Notes under the pieces: model-generated
What the model was told of the DNA's origin: nothing
The model's input: the letters and a program-made list of their open reading frames with translations, nothing else
Database searches by the model: none
Translations under genes and position numbers: made by a program
Assembly (NCBI GenBank): GCA_019417325.1
Contig: DXVO01000026.1
Span: 1-64,000 of the forward strand
Reading direction: 5' to 3'
Length of the DNA stretch: 64,000 nt
From: Parabacteroides sp.
GTDB taxonomy: Bacteria > Bacteroidota > Bacteroidia > Bacteroidales > Tannerellaceae
In this document: positions 24,556 to 34,297 of the stretch, piece by piece
How positions within the stretch are numbered: position 1 is the stretch's first letter
How the letters are laid out: each line of letters opens with the position of its first letter

Positions 24556-26349
24556 ATGGTTATTGAACAACAGATTACCGGTGCAATCATTGCCGGAATT
24601 AAAGAATTGTATGGGGCAGATGTTACTGCCAACCAAATACAGTTGCAAAAGACAAAGAAAGAATTTAAAGGTCACCTCACTCTGGTAGTTTTTCCATTCC
24701 TTCGCATGTCCAAAAAATCTCCGGAACAGACTGCACAGGAAATCGGAGAATATCTGCAAAAAAATGAACCGGCGATTGCTTCATTCAACGTAATCAAAGG
24801 GTTCCTGAATCTGACAATCGATTGCTCTTGCTGGATCGACCTGCTGAACCATATAAACGGGCAGCCTACATACGGTATTGTTCCCGTAACGGAACAATCA
24901 CCTCTGGTTATGATTGAGTATTCTTCCCCGAATACAAACAAGCCTCTACACTTAGGTCATGTCCGTAATAATCTGCTTGGTTTCAGCTTATCAGAAATTA
25001 TGAAAGCAAACGGAAACAAAGTTGTCAAAACCAACATTGTAAACGACCGTGGTATCCATATCTGCAAATCCATGCTGGCATGGCAAAAATGGGGAAACGG
25101 GGTAACTCCTGAAACTTCAGGCAAAAAAGGCGACCACCTGATTGGTGATTTCTACGTTTTATTCAGCAACAAGCTGAAAGAAGAAACTACCGCTCTTGAA
25201 GCACAGGGCATGACAAAAGAAGAAGCTGAAGCAGCCTCGCCTTTAATGGCAGAGGCACGCGAAATGCTACGTAAATGGGAAGCCGGAGACACTGAAGTAC
25301 GCGCCCTTTGGGAAATGATGAACAACTGGGTATACGCCGGCTTTGACGAAACCTATAAAAAGATGGGGGTTGATTTCGATAAGATTTATTACGAATCACA
25401 AACTTATCTGGAAGGTAAAGGAAAAGTGCTGGAAGGACTGGATAAAGATATCTTCTATCGCCGTGAAGACGGTTCTGTCTGGGCCGACCTGACAGGAGAC
25501 GGACTGGATGAAAAACTGTTACTCCGTGCAGATGGTACTTCCGTTTATATGACACAGGATATAGGTACGGCAAAATTACGTTTTGACGACTATCCTATCA
25601 ATAAAATGATTTATGTAGTTGGAAATGAGCAGAACTACCATTTCCAGGTATTATCAATTCTATTGGATAAATTAGGTTTTGAGTTCGGAAAAGGATTAGT
25701 CCATTTCTCTTATGGCATGGTAGAACTTCCGGAAGGAAAAATGAAAAGTCGTGAAGGAACAGTTGTCGATGCAGACGACCTGATGGAAGAAATGGTTAAT
25801 ACTGCGCGTGAAATCTCACAAGAACTGGGAAAACTGGATGAGATGACACAGGAAGAGGCTGAAAATATCGCTCGAATCGTTGGATTAGGCTCTCTGAAAT
25901 ATTTTATTCTAAAAGTAGATCCCCGCAAAAACATGACTTTCAATCCGAAAGAGTCTATCGACTTCAACGGAAACACAGGTCCTTTCATCCAATATACCTA
26001 TGCCCGTATCCGTTCTGTACTACGCAAAGCAGCAGAACAGGGTATCGTACTTCCGGAACAGTTGCCGACAACTACCGAAATCTCAGAGAAAGAAGAATCT
26101 TTAATTCAGATGATTGCAGATTATGCATCTATCGTGCGTGAGGCAGGAAAAGAATACAGCCCGGCTTACATAGCTAACTATATTTATGATTTGGTAAAAG
26201 AATACAACCAATTCTACCACGATTTTTCTATTCTGCGTGAAGAGAATGAAGAGTTAAAAAAATTCCGCCTTATTTTATCTGCGAATGTGGCAAAGATTGT
26301 TAAGTCCGGTATGTCACTTCTGGGCATTGAAGTTCCGGAAAGGATGTAA
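24556..26349 (+). CDS. argS: Arginyl-tRNA synthetase
   Basis: A 597-residue class I synthetase that charges tRNA-Arg. The N-terminal additional domain (about 1-110) precedes SSPNTNKPLHLGHVRNN, in which HLGH is the HIGH motif. The KMSKS-equivalent region reads GKMKSREGTVVDADDL, as in most ArgRS of this phylum. The C-terminal anticodon-binding helical domain includes FIQYTYARIRSVLRK and ends at LLGIEVPERM. Normal length. It has its own promoter and a terminator. Confidence 0.97.
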   Translation: MVIEQQITGAIIAGIKELYGADVTANQIQLQKTKKEFKGHLTLVVFPFLRMSKKSPEQTAQEIGEYLQKNEPAIASFNVIKGFLNLTIDCSCWIDLLNHINGQPTYGIVPVTEQSPLVMIEYSSPNTNKPLHLGHVRNNLLGFSLSEIMKANGNKVVKTNIVNDRGIHICKSMLAWQKWGNGVTPETSGKKGDHLIGDFYVLFSNKLKEETTALEAQGMTKEEAEAASPLMAEAREMLRKWEAGDTEVRALWEMMNNWVYAGFDETYKKMGVDFDKIYYESQTYLEGKGKVLEGLDKDIFYRREDGSVWADLTGDGLDEKLLLRADGTSVYMTQDIGTAKLRFDDYPINKMIYVVGNEQNYHFQVLSILLDKLGFEFGKGLVHFSYGMVELPEGKMKSREGTVVDADDLMEEMVNTAREISQELGKLDEMTQEEAENIARIVGLGSLKYFILKVDPRKNMTFNPKESIDFNGNTGPFIQYTYARIRSVLRKAAEQGIVLPEQLPTTTEISEKEESLIQMIADYASIVREAGKEYSPAYIANYIYDLVKEYNQFYHDFSILREENEELKKFRLILSANVAKIVKSGMSLLGIEVPERM

Positions 26350-26391
26350 CGAAAAATTATTCCATAACAAATAGAAAACCATACACATTAC

Positions 26392-26434
26392 AGGCTCTCC
26401 TTCGATTTCAGAAATATGAAATTACGGAGAGCCT
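26392..26434 (+). terminator. Terminator of argS
   Basis: AGGCTCTCC (26392-26400) pairs with GGAGAGCCT (26426-26434) around a loop holding a small TTTC/GAAA stem, followed by a T-rich stretch. Confidence 0.78.
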
Positions 26435-26500
26435 TACTTTTTAGTATTTACCTCAAGAAAATAAAGGACTCACTTATAATCCTGTAACCGGCATTCTTAG

Positions 26501-26508
26501 TATATTTG
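26501..26508 (+). promoter_or_regulatory. -7 promoter element (TATATTTG) of the ABC transporter gene
   Basis: TATATTTG matches the TAnnTTTG consensus and lies 26 bases before the ATG. Confidence 0.55.
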
Positions 26509-26534
26509 CAACATAATTTACAGGATTCCGAAAA

Positions 26535-29447
26535 ATGAATGAAACCATATTAAACGGTTTATTAAATTTGTTTGCCATTTTCGCTTCCGTTGTCCGGATA
26601 GAAGAAAAACAGGCAAGCCGTGCTGTCCATTCCTACCTTTCCAGTCATTTTGGTGTTCGTTCCCACAAAGAATATATTGAACTATATACAGAACTGCGGA
26701 GTATGTATGACGATTCCCTCTTTCCCATCAACAAGGAAGACGTAATCCGAAATATATGCGATCAAATGAAAATCAAGCTAAGAGCAGAAGAGCAATTGCT
26801 TCTATTAATCCGTTTTGTCGAGTTTGCCCATACAAACAGTGATGAATTTAAGAACCATTTGAATCTGTTTCATCTCGTAGCCGATATTTTTTCTATCCGC
26901 CAAGAGGAGTTTGACGAAACAATGGATTTCGTTACGGGAACTTCTTCCTCATCTTCTATACTCACAATCAGTGAAGAAGATAATATTACGGAAAATCATA
27001 TCATACGTAAAGGCATGGAAGGCTCTATCCGTGTCTGGTATATCCGCCGATTCGACAAATTGATTTTCACTTATCATGGCAACGGACTCGTATTCATGAA
27101 CGACATTCCGCTTTCTTCGGATATGTTCTATGCCTGGCAGCGAAGCAGTGTATTAAAAGGACCTCTTTTCCTACCTGTTTACTACAGTGATTTACTCTCC
27201 GTCTTTTATAAAAAAGAAGAGAAAGAAACGATTGGACTTTCCGGCAGGAATCTCGATTTCACTTTCAAAAACAGCCACAATGGGCTTCATAACTTTTCTT
27301 TCAATCTGGAATCTGGACAACTGGTTGCTATTATGGGAGGTAGCGGAGTCGGAAAATCAACTCTTTTAGGCATCTTAAACGGAACAATTCTTCCTGATAA
27401 AGGAAGTTTAACTATAAACGGACATCCGCTTAACTCGCCTGAAGCACGCCAACTAATCGGCTTTGTGCCTCAAGACGATTTACTGATAGAAGAACTTACC
27501 GTATATCAGAATTTATGGTTTACAGCACGGCTTTGCTTTGCCAATCTCTCAAAACAGGAAATTGACCAACGTGTAGAAACCGTGCTTTGCGAACTGGATT
27601 TAGAAGAAATAAAAGACTTGGAAGTGGGCTCACCTATCCGCAAAACAATTAGTGGCGGACAGAGAAAGCGTCTGAACATTGCCCAGGAACTTATTCGCGA
27701 ACCGGCAATTCTTTATCTTGACGAACCGACATCCGGATTATCTTCTACGGATTCGGAAAAAGTTATTATGTTGCTGAAAGAACAGACTCACCGGGGGAAG
27801 CTGGTTATTGTGAATATCCACCAGCCCTCTTCCGAAATTTATAAATTATTCGACAGACTCTGGTTACTGGACCGTGGAGGTTATCCTATTTATGATGGTA
27901 ATCCTATAGAAGCGATTACCTACTTTAAACATGCGGCCAAATATACCGACGAAGATATAAGCGTTTGCAGTACATGCGGAAATGTAAACCCGGAACTTAT
28001 ACTGAATATCATCGACTCGAAAAAAATCGATGATTCGGGAAATCTGACTAATATCCGCAAATTCACTCCGGAAGAATGGCATGAGAAATATATTTCATCC
28101 CGTCCGGACTACCGGTTGACCATAGAAAAAGAGCTTCCCGAAAATAATCAAAAGAAACCGTCGTGGTTAAAACAATTTTTTATTTTCCTGGAACGGAATG
28201 TCCGGACTAAACTAGTTAACCGGCAATATCTGTTGATTGTCCTTTTGGAAGCACCTTTGCTTGCCTTGATTGTTGCACTTCTTACTCGCTTTACCGACGA
28301 TGGAGGATATACTTTATTGGGAAATAAAAATTTTGTTTCTTACATTTTTATGTCCGTGATTGTTGCCACATTCATGGGACTTAGTATCAGTGCCGAAGAA
28401 ATTATAAAAGACAGGACTATACTGAAAAGGGAGAAATTCCTCCGGTTAAGCAGAAGCAGTTACCTTACTTCCAAGATTATTTATCTTTTCGCTATCTCCG
28501 GTATCCAAACACTACTGTTTATTGCAGTTGGTAATTCTATTATACAGGTTGGCGCCGGAATGTTCTTTATCTGGTGGAGTGTTTTATGGGCTATTTCATT
28601 TTTAGCCAATCTTACAGGACTGATTTTATCTCAATCCATGAATTCCGTAGTTGCCATTTATATAACAATCCCTCTATTATTAATTCCACAGATCCTTTTG
28701 TGTGGATTAGTTATCAAATTTGATGACTTAAACACCAAGGCTGCCGACGAAAATATCGTGCCACTTATCGGTGAAGTGATTCCATCACGTTGGGCTTTTG
28801 AAGCGCTAATGGTCGAACAATTCAGGGACAATGAATATAATAAGATATTCTTCCTTATGGACAAGGAAAAATATCTGGCACAATATTATGAAAATGTCCA
28901 TGCCCCGGAAGTCCGCCATTTGGCTGAAGAATTACAGACTAAAGAGAATCAAGACATACAGAAAACGGTAGAAAATGAACTTGCCATCTTAAGTCGCGCT
29001 GCCCGCATTACACCCAAAAAAGAAGAGGAATCCAATCTCGCCTACTTGGATAAAGTAGACAAAGCTTTACACACCCGGGCACGTAATTTTACAGCACTAT
29101 CGGAACAAACAGTCGAAAAACTTGAGAATGAGCACGGCAAAGAATGGCTTGTTAATTTAAAGAAAAATAATCATAATTCCGCAATCGAGGACCTTGTGAT
29201 GGGTACAGGCAACTCACATCTGTTTAAAGAAGCCAATCATCGTATTTACCCAGCAATTGGACAGATTTATGTAAAACCAGACAATCAATGGGGAAGAGCC
29301 GCTTTCTACAGCCATGAAAAAAATATAGGAGGAATCTATCTTTCTACCTATATATTTAATTTATTGGTTATCGGATTCTTTGCATTATTAGCGATTATCG
29401 CTATATTCGCAGAGTTTCCGGGACGTATCCTCAAAAGAGACGAATAA
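26535..29447 (+). CDS. ABC half-transporter (ABCG-like) with TerB-like and FHA-like N-terminal regions
   Basis: A 970-residue ATPase-permease fusion. Residues 1-135 are helical and resemble a TerB domain; residues about 150-225 are beta-rich with an FHA-like feel (VWYIRRFDKLIFTYHGNG). The ATPase domain has Walker A GGSGVGKST near 268, signature TISGGQRKRLNIAQ and Walker B ILYLDEPTSG. The permease part (about 555-780 plus a last segment near 940) has around six membrane helices; a ~150-residue charged, soluble insertion sits before the last helix. The order ATPase-then-permease matches the ABCG/White type. Substrate unknown. The downstream lipoprotein gene (37 bases away) may be a partner. Confidence 0.85.
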   Translation: MNETILNGLLNLFAIFASVVRIEEKQASRAVHSYLSSHFGVRSHKEYIELYTELRSMYDDSLFPINKEDVIRNICDQMKIKLRAEEQLLLLIRFVEFAHTNSDEFKNHLNLFHLVADIFSIRQEEFDETMDFVTGTSSSSSILTISEEDNITENHIIRKGMEGSIRVWYIRRFDKLIFTYHGNGLVFMNDIPLSSDMFYAWQRSSVLKGPLFLPVYYSDLLSVFYKKEEKETIGLSGRNLDFTFKNSHNGLHNFSFNLESGQLVAIMGGSGVGKSTLLGILNGTILPDKGSLTINGHPLNSPEARQLIGFVPQDDLLIEELTVYQNLWFTARLCFANLSKQEIDQRVETVLCELDLEEIKDLEVGSPIRKTISGGQRKRLNIAQELIREPAILYLDEPTSGLSSTDSEKVIMLLKEQTHRGKLVIVNIHQPSSEIYKLFDRLWLLDRGGYPIYDGNPIEAITYFKHAAKYTDEDISVCSTCGNVNPELILNIIDSKKIDDSGNLTNIRKFTPEEWHEKYISSRPDYRLTIEKELPENNQKKPSWLKQFFIFLERNVRTKLVNRQYLLIVLLEAPLLALIVALLTRFTDDGGYTLLGNKNFVSYIFMSVIVATFMGLSISAEEIIKDRTILKREKFLRLSRSSYLTSKIIYLFAISGIQTLLFIAVGNSIIQVGAGMFFIWWSVLWAISFLANLTGLILSQSMNSVVAIYITIPLLLIPQILLCGLVIKFDDLNTKAADENIVPLIGEVIPSRWAFEALMVEQFRDNEYNKIFFLMDKEKYLAQYYENVHAPEVRHLAEELQTKENQDIQKTVENELAILSRAARITPKKEEESNLAYLDKVDKALHTRARNFTALSEQTVEKLENEHGKEWLVNLKKNNHNSAIEDLVMGTGNSHLFKEANHRIYPAIGQIYVKPDNQWGRAAFYSHEKNIGGIYLSTYIFNLLVIGFFALLAIIAIFAEFPGRILKRDE

Positions 29448-29484
29448 AAAATAAGAAAGAATATAAATTATTAAATTATATATT

Positions 29485-30315
29485 ATGAAAAAGAGTGTAT
29501 TAAGCATGCTCACTGTAGCAGCATTAGTGTTTGGTATGACTTCTTGTAACGGTACCAAAAAGGCAAATGATGAAGCCGAAAAAACAGAGGAGGCTGCCGT
29601 TATCGCAGGAAATGCGCCTAAAGACTTATTGACAGAGGAATTGAAAACAGAAACAATCCAACTGTTAAAAGACATGCCGGATTCAGATGTTCCTTACCGG
29701 ATTTCAACAGGTGACGTTACAATCAACGTAGGAAGCATCAATTATATGTTGCCTGCTGCAAAAGTATCCGAACTGACAACAAAAGCACAACAGGCACGTG
29801 CCCTGGGTATGTATCTGTCTGATTGCAATATCCTGAAAGCAATGAAAAAACCGACAAGCGAAGTTGAAGGTGCAATCTCAAAACTGGCTACTGCCCTGAA
29901 TGTTACTTTCGTTCTGGATATACTGAAAGAACAGGCTCCGAAAGATGCAAGCAAAGAAGATTTGCAGAAATTCATAAATGCACAGGAAGACAAAATTATC
30001 GACAGAATGGCAGCCGAAGACAAAATGGATGTTGCTATCGAAATGCTGGGAGGTATGACTGCTGAAAATGCTTGTCTGTTAGCAAATCCTTCATTGGTAG
30101 TTAAAGGCGATGCCACATCTGCGGGTCTTTCTGATAATATGGCAAAACGTGTTGACATGTTAGGCGAAATCGTATCAGATCTTTCTGCTTACTATCCTGA
30201 TTTGAAACAACTCAGTGAAACTATTGCTCCTCTGAAAGAAAAAACAGCTACAGTACAGGAAGCAAGAGCTGCTAATGCAGAAATCTTGGGTATCCGTGAT
30301 ACTTTGCTGAAATAA
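29485..30315 (+). CDS. Lipoprotein of unknown function
   Basis: A 276-residue protein with lipoprotein signal peptide ending in FGMTSC (Cys21) and an acidic linker (NDEAEKTEEAA). The rest is largely helical with no motif I recognise. Composition and helical periodicity suggest a periplasm-facing helical bundle. It lies 37 bases after the ABC transporter on the same strand, before a strong terminator, which suggests the two share an mRNA and possibly a function. Confidence 0.7.
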   Translation: MKKSVLSMLTVAALVFGMTSCNGTKKANDEAEKTEEAAVIAGNAPKDLLTEELKTETIQLLKDMPDSDVPYRISTGDVTINVGSINYMLPAAKVSELTTKAQQARALGMYLSDCNILKAMKKPTSEVEGAISKLATALNVTFVLDILKEQAPKDASKEDLQKFINAQEDKIIDRMAAEDKMDVAIEMLGGMTAENACLLANPSLVVKGDATSAGLSDNMAKRVDMLGEIVSDLSAYYPDLKQLSETIAPLKEKTATVQEARAANAEILGIRDTLLK

Positions 30316-30334
30316 GAAATAGTAACCATACAAT

Positions 30335-30380
30335 AAAAAAAGCGCAGGTTTAGCATATAAGCAAAACCAGCGCTTTTTTT
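30335..30380. terminator. Two-way terminator between converging genes
   Basis: AAAAAAAGCGC (30335-30344 region) pairs with GCGCTTTTTTT, with an inner TTTaGC/GCaAAA stem. A-run and T-run on either side let it work for both the lipoprotein gene and the response-regulator gene that end here. Confidence 0.85.
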
Positions 30381-30397
30381 ATGATTAAAATATTCTC

Positions 30398-31561
30398 TTA
30401 TCCTTTGTAAGCAATAGACAGCATGGTTATATCGTCGGACTGCACAGCACCTATAACAAATTCGCCAACTGTTTCGGTTATTCGTTCAACTACTTCTTTC
30501 GGATTTTTCCCTGTCAGCTTTTTACAATTATCCAGAAGACGTTGTCCTCCATAAAAATCATTCTTTATATTCACAGCTTCTGTGACTCCGTCCGTATAAA
30601 GGAACAAATTATCACCGGGTAAAAGCTTCAATTCTTTTTCATGATAAACAGTGTCACTAATAGCCCCCAGCACCATATCATCTGTCAAAGGCAATTCAGA
30701 TACAACTCCGTCTTTCTTCAATAGAATAGGCGCATTATGCCCTGCATTGCAATAAGTTACTATGCCTGTATGGATATTCAGTATTCCATAAAATACGGTA
30801 ACAAACATATCGTTCACACTCTCCTGGCAAAGAAGCTGGTTTGAACGTTGCATGCACATTGCAGCAGAATTCTCTGTCAATGCAATTGCCCGTATTACAG
30901 TCCGGCTGATAGCCATAAAAATAGCGGCAGGCACTCCTTTCCCTGATACGTCTGCAATTACAAACCCTAACCTGTCATGATCGATACGGAAAAAATCATA
31001 GAAATCGCCACCTACATATTTGGCTGCATTCATATAAGCATAAACATCAAATGATTTCAGTTCCGGAAAAGGAGGGAAAGTCTTCGGTAAAATAGTTTGC
31101 TGTATTTCCTGGGCCACATGCAAATCATTTTGTATTGATTCCAATTGGGAATGTTCCTGCTGTGCCTGTTTAATAAAAGCAATCTGTTCGGCCGCCTTCT
31201 CTATCGTCCGTTCCAAATCCTCCAGGTTGATAGGCTTTGTAGTAAAATCAAATGCGCCTTGATTCATGGCAGTACGGATATTTTCCATGTCGCCATAAGC
31301 CGAAACCATAATACATTTCAAGGCAGGATTACGCATCTCATTAATCCGGGTAAGCAGAGTTAGTCCATCCATTTCCGGCATATTGATATCACTCAGGATA
31401 ACATCAAAATCCGGATTGGCAAGAAGCATTTGAAGCGCTTCCAAACCATTATGGGCAAATAAAAATTCATATTCCCCTTTTTTTATTTTACGGCGAAAAT
31501 ACTGGGTAAGCAATATTTCCAGGTCCTGTTCGTCGTCTACACTCAATATTTTTATTGCCAT
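30398..31561 (-). CDS. Response regulator with SpoIIE-type PP2C phosphatase output
   Basis: A 387-residue signalling protein. The receiver domain (1-125) has phospho-acceptor Asp58 in VILSDINMPEMDG and the acidic pair DDEQD at the start. A coiled linker leads to a PP2C/SpoIIE phosphatase (about 175-387) with metal-binding stretches YVGGDFYDFF, IADVSGKG, YTDGVTEA and SDDITML. By analogy with RsbU/RsbP it should dephosphorylate the STAS protein encoded at the head of this operon when its receiver is phosphorylated. Last gene of a five-gene signalling operon. Confidence 0.93.
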   Translation of the reverse strand: MAIKILSVDDEQDLEILLTQYFRRKIKKGEYEFLFAHNGLEALQMLLANPDFDVILSDINMPEMDGLTLLTRINEMRNPALKCIMVSAYGDMENIRTAMNQGAFDFTTKPINLEDLERTIEKAAEQIAFIKQAQQEHSQLESIQNDLHVAQEIQQTILPKTFPPFPELKSFDVYAYMNAAKYVGGDFYDFFRIDHDRLGFVIADVSGKGVPAAIFMAISRTVIRAIALTENSAAMCMQRSNQLLCQESVNDMFVTVFYGILNIHTGIVTYCNAGHNAPILLKKDGVVSELPLTDDMVLGAISDTVYHEKELKLLPGDNLFLYTDGVTEAVNIKNDFYGGQRLLDNCKKLTGKNPKEVVERITETVGEFVIGAVQSDDITMLSIAYKG

Positions 31562-31581
31562 AGCATTTATTTTCGTTTTTA

Positions 31582-32412
31582 TTATTGAATAGGGATGATA
31601 ATTGTAAAGCGAGTAAACTCGCCCGGAAGCGATTCCACCTCAACCTTCCCCCCATGCTTCTGTTCTATAATAGATTTGGTAATCGATAAACCGAGTCCGG
31701 TTCCTTCACCTATTGGCTTTGTTGTGAAAAATGGAGTAAAAAGTTTCTCTTTTACATCCTGAGTGATTCCCATTCCATTATCTTCAATAGAAAGAAGAAT
31801 CTGATCCAGCTGCCGCTTCAAAGAAATTTGAATTGTCGGTGTATAAGGAGTTTCCGATATCCCTTTAGCTTTACTGAACACTGCATAACAAGCGTTATTC
31901 ATCAAATTCAAAACGGCACGACTAAAGTCCTGAGGTACAACTTTCACTAAGGGTAACCCAACTTCATAGTCTTCTCTGATTGTTACATTAAAACTCTTAT
32001 TATTTGCACGAACAGCATGGTAAGAAAGCCATACATATTCTTTCGTTAATTGAGCCAAATCTGTAGGAATAAACTCATCATCTTTTCCCCGGGAATAAAG
32101 CAATATTCCCCGGACTATACTGGATGCCCGATTTCCATTCTCCTCTATTTTAAACATATTCCCCTGCAAATCAGACATAATCTCACGAAGTTCCTCATCT
32201 GCCTCAGAGGATAGCTGACCATGCAATTCATCCAGAATATCTTCCATATCCTGCAACAATTTACAGGATAATTTACTGAAATTAATCACAAAATTAAGCG
32301 GATTCTGGATTTCATGCGCAATACCGGCACTCAACAGTCCAAGTGAGGCCATTTTCTCTTGCTGGCTTGCCTGCTTTTTCAGGCGTTCTAATTCAGAATG
32401 TTCATCACTCAT
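31582..32412 (-). CDS. Sensor histidine kinase (soluble, complete catalytic motifs)
   Basis: A 276-residue kinase with no membrane segment. A short coiled coil precedes the DHp helix with the phospho-acceptor His33 in GIAHEIQNPLN. The ATP-binding domain has LMNNACYAV (N box), IEDNGMGI (G1) and GEGTGLGLSI (G2). There is no input domain, so it probably works with the membrane-bound, His-less kinase-like protein encoded just upstream, whose coding region it overlaps by 8 bases. Likely target is the receiver of the phosphatase encoded 20 bases downstream. Confidence 0.93.
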   Translation of the reverse strand: MSDEHSELERLKKQASQQEKMASLGLLSAGIAHEIQNPLNFVINFSKLSCKLLQDMEDILDELHGQLSSEADEELREIMSDLQGNMFKIEENGNRASSIVRGILLYSRGKDDEFIPTDLAQLTKEYVWLSYHAVRANNKSFNVTIREDYEVGLPLVKVVPQDFSRAVLNLMNNACYAVFSKAKGISETPYTPTIQISLKRQLDQILLSIEDNGMGITQDVKEKLFTPFFTTKPIGEGTGLGLSITKSIIEQKHGGKVEVESLPGEFTRFTIIIPIQ

Positions 32413-33526
32413 TGTTATTGTTGTTTTGATGAATGGGAATAGTTATCATAAACTCAGTAAAGTGACCTTTCTCACTTTTCACAATAATAGAACCCTGATG
32501 GTTCAATATCACCTCACGACAAAGATACAGACCTACGCCGGCAGCTTCGGCTGTTGGCTTAGTTGTAAAGAACGGTTCAAAAATTTTCGCTTTAATACTA
32601 TCTTCTATACCTATGCCATTATCACGGATGGTCAGGACAAAAGTCCCATTCAACCTCTTTTCCAGTACCAGGTCTATTTGGGGCTGGAAAGCTTCTTTAC
32701 GCGCCTTACGCATAAGTGCATAAATGCTATTCTTCAATAGACTAAGCATAACTTTGTTCATCTGCTCAATGTCTATTTCCGCCATCAAAGGTTCGGATGG
32801 GCTATTTAAAAGAATCTGTATTTGCAGTTTTTCAATTTCTTCCTGATAAGATTTACGGATTACATCAATATTAACCCTGCAAAGGTCACATACATCGGTC
32901 AGAACTGTATTCCCATGGCGGTCCTTCAACAGTTCTTCCATAGCTTTCACGATACGAACCGTATTACAACCATGTTCATTAATTTTTTGCAGATTACCAT
33001 TCAACAAATCAAGTATTTCAATACTATCCTGAAAAATCTCTTTCGGCATGGTAGCCTGTTCACCCGAGATATTCTGCTTCAAATCTTTTATCAGATTAGA
33101 AGAAAGACTTGCAAAATTATTGATATAATTGATTGGATTAAGAATGCGGTCCACCAGACCTTGGGTTAACTGCCCAACAGTTGCCAACTTCTCTTTACGG
33201 ACCAGTTCATCCTGCGCTTTTGCCAATGCATCAAGCGCCTCTGACAGTTTTTTTGATTCTTTCAATACCTGGTCACGCTGTATACGCAGTTCTATAGTCC
33301 GTTCTTCCACAATCTTAGCCAGATATTCTTTCTGTTTCAGCTGTTTTTTCAAGCGACTCTTAAAAATCTGCAAGATAACAAGAGCAAGTATCAGAAATCC
33401 GGTTATCGCGTCCCAATTATAATAAAAACCTAAAATGATTGCTACAACATCCACAAGAAATGCCTTCTCAACAATCTGTTGCTTAAGCTTTAGTTTCGCT
33501 ATATCTTTAATGTCAAAATCAGCCAT
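32405..33526 (-). CDS. Histidine-kinase-like protein lacking the phospho-acceptor histidine
   Basis: A 373-residue protein with two membrane segments (about 22-35 and 41-55) and a long coiled coil (56-115), then a DHp-like helix and an ATPase domain. Aligned to the neighbouring kinase, GIAHEIQNPLN becomes GLVDRILNPIN: Asp126 stands where His should be, and Glu is replaced by Arg. The ATPase part keeps LLKNSIYAL, IRDNGIGI and an altered G2 box AAGVGLYL. It may bind ATP and sense or transmit a signal as a heterodimer with its neighbour, but should not autophosphorylate in the usual way. The upstream RsbW-like gene stops 1 base before it begins. Confidence 0.88.
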   Translation of the reverse strand: MADFDIKDIAKLKLKQQIVEKAFLVDVVAIILGFYYNWDAITGFLILALVILQIFKSRLKKQLKQKEYLAKIVEERTIELRIQRDQVLKESKKLSEALDALAKAQDELVRKEKLATVGQLTQGLVDRILNPINYINNFASLSSNLIKDLKQNISGEQATMPKEIFQDSIEILDLLNGNLQKINEHGCNTVRIVKAMEELLKDRHGNTVLTDVCDLCRVNIDVIRKSYQEEIEKLQIQILLNSPSEPLMAEIDIEQMNKVMLSLLKNSIYALMRKARKEAFQPQIDLVLEKRLNGTFVLTIRDNGIGIEDSIKAKIFEPFFTTKPTAEAAGVGLYLCREVILNHQGSIIVKSEKGHFTEFMITIPIHQNNNNNE

Positions 33527-33527
33527 T

Positions 33528-33938
33528 TCAGTTCATGTCTTTAATCATTGTCAATATATTCTTCCCATCCTGACGGATATAATGAACGTCAGTCATTAAT
33601 TGTTTCACAAGAAAGATGCCTAATCCTCCAATAGGGCGTTCTTCTACTGAAAGGGTCAGATCCGGATCTTCTTTCTCTAACGGGTTAAAAGGAATGCCTG
33701 AATCAATAACTGTTATTTCCATACTCCCGCCATTCCAACCTATTTCCACAAAAATATCTTTATCTGTTTGTCCGGGATATGCATACGAAATCACATTGAC
33801 AACAACTTCCTCAAGGACCAGTTGCAATTGCATCCGTAACGTTTCATCCAGTACTCTTCCTTGTATATTTTGTTCAAGAAATTCTGACAGAAGGGTAAGA
33901 TTTCCCAACTCATTCTTTATATGTAGCGTGCTTGTCAT
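33528..33938 (-). CDS. RsbW/SpoIIAB-like anti-sigma-type ATP-binding protein
   Basis: A 136-residue GHKL-fold kinase. LEEVVVNVISYAYPG holds the Glu/Asn of the N box, IDSGIPFNP the G1 box and GGLGIFLVKQL the G2 region. In partner-switching systems such proteins phosphorylate the STAS antagonist and hold a sigma factor or other target. No sigma factor gene is visible nearby, so the output is unknown. It lies 20 bases after the STAS gene. Confidence 0.9.
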   Translation of the reverse strand: MTSTLHIKNELGNLTLLSEFLEQNIQGRVLDETLRMQLQLVLEEVVVNVISYAYPGQTDKDIFVEIGWNGGSMEITVIDSGIPFNPLEKEDPDLTLSVEERPIGGLGIFLVKQLMTDVHYIRQDGKNILTMIKDMN

Positions 33939-33958
33939 GTACCGGAGTTCCTGTTAAC

Positions 33959-34264
33959 TTAATTCTCTATTACTAGAAAAGAGGAGAAACCTGTAGTTTT
34001 GAGTAAATCCACAATTTCTTTCCGTACATATTGAAGTACGAATGTCCCACCTTTTGCTTTTTGTCCTTTATATAAAGTCAACAATAGGCGTAATCCGGCA
34101 CTGCTTATATAACTAAGTTCGGAACAATCAAGTACAATATTTAAGAAAGGACTATTGATAGCATTCACCACCTCTTTTTCAAAATCGACAGAGGTAAGCG
34201 TATTTAATTGTCCGGAAAGTTTGATACTAATCCTATCCGTACCTGTTTCAACTGCTATTTTCAT
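33959..34264 (-). CDS. STAS-domain anti-anti-sigma-type protein
   Basis: A 101-residue single STAS domain. The conserved phosphorylation loop reads DCSELSYISSAGLRLLL; Ser55 is at the position of the regulated serine of SpoIIAA/RsbV, with Ser54 in place of the usual Asp before it. It should cycle between phosphorylated (by the RsbW-like kinase next door) and free (by the SpoIIE phosphatase at the end of the operon). First gene of the five-gene operon, with a promoter just upstream. Confidence 0.92.
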   Translation of the reverse strand: MKIAVETGTDRISIKLSGQLNTLTSVDFEKEVVNAINSPFLNIVLDCSELSYISSAGLRLLLTLYKGQKAKGGTFVLQYVRKEIVDLLKTTGFSSFLVIEN

Positions 34265-34297
34265 AAGTTATCGTTCATTATTGATTATCAAGTTGGA

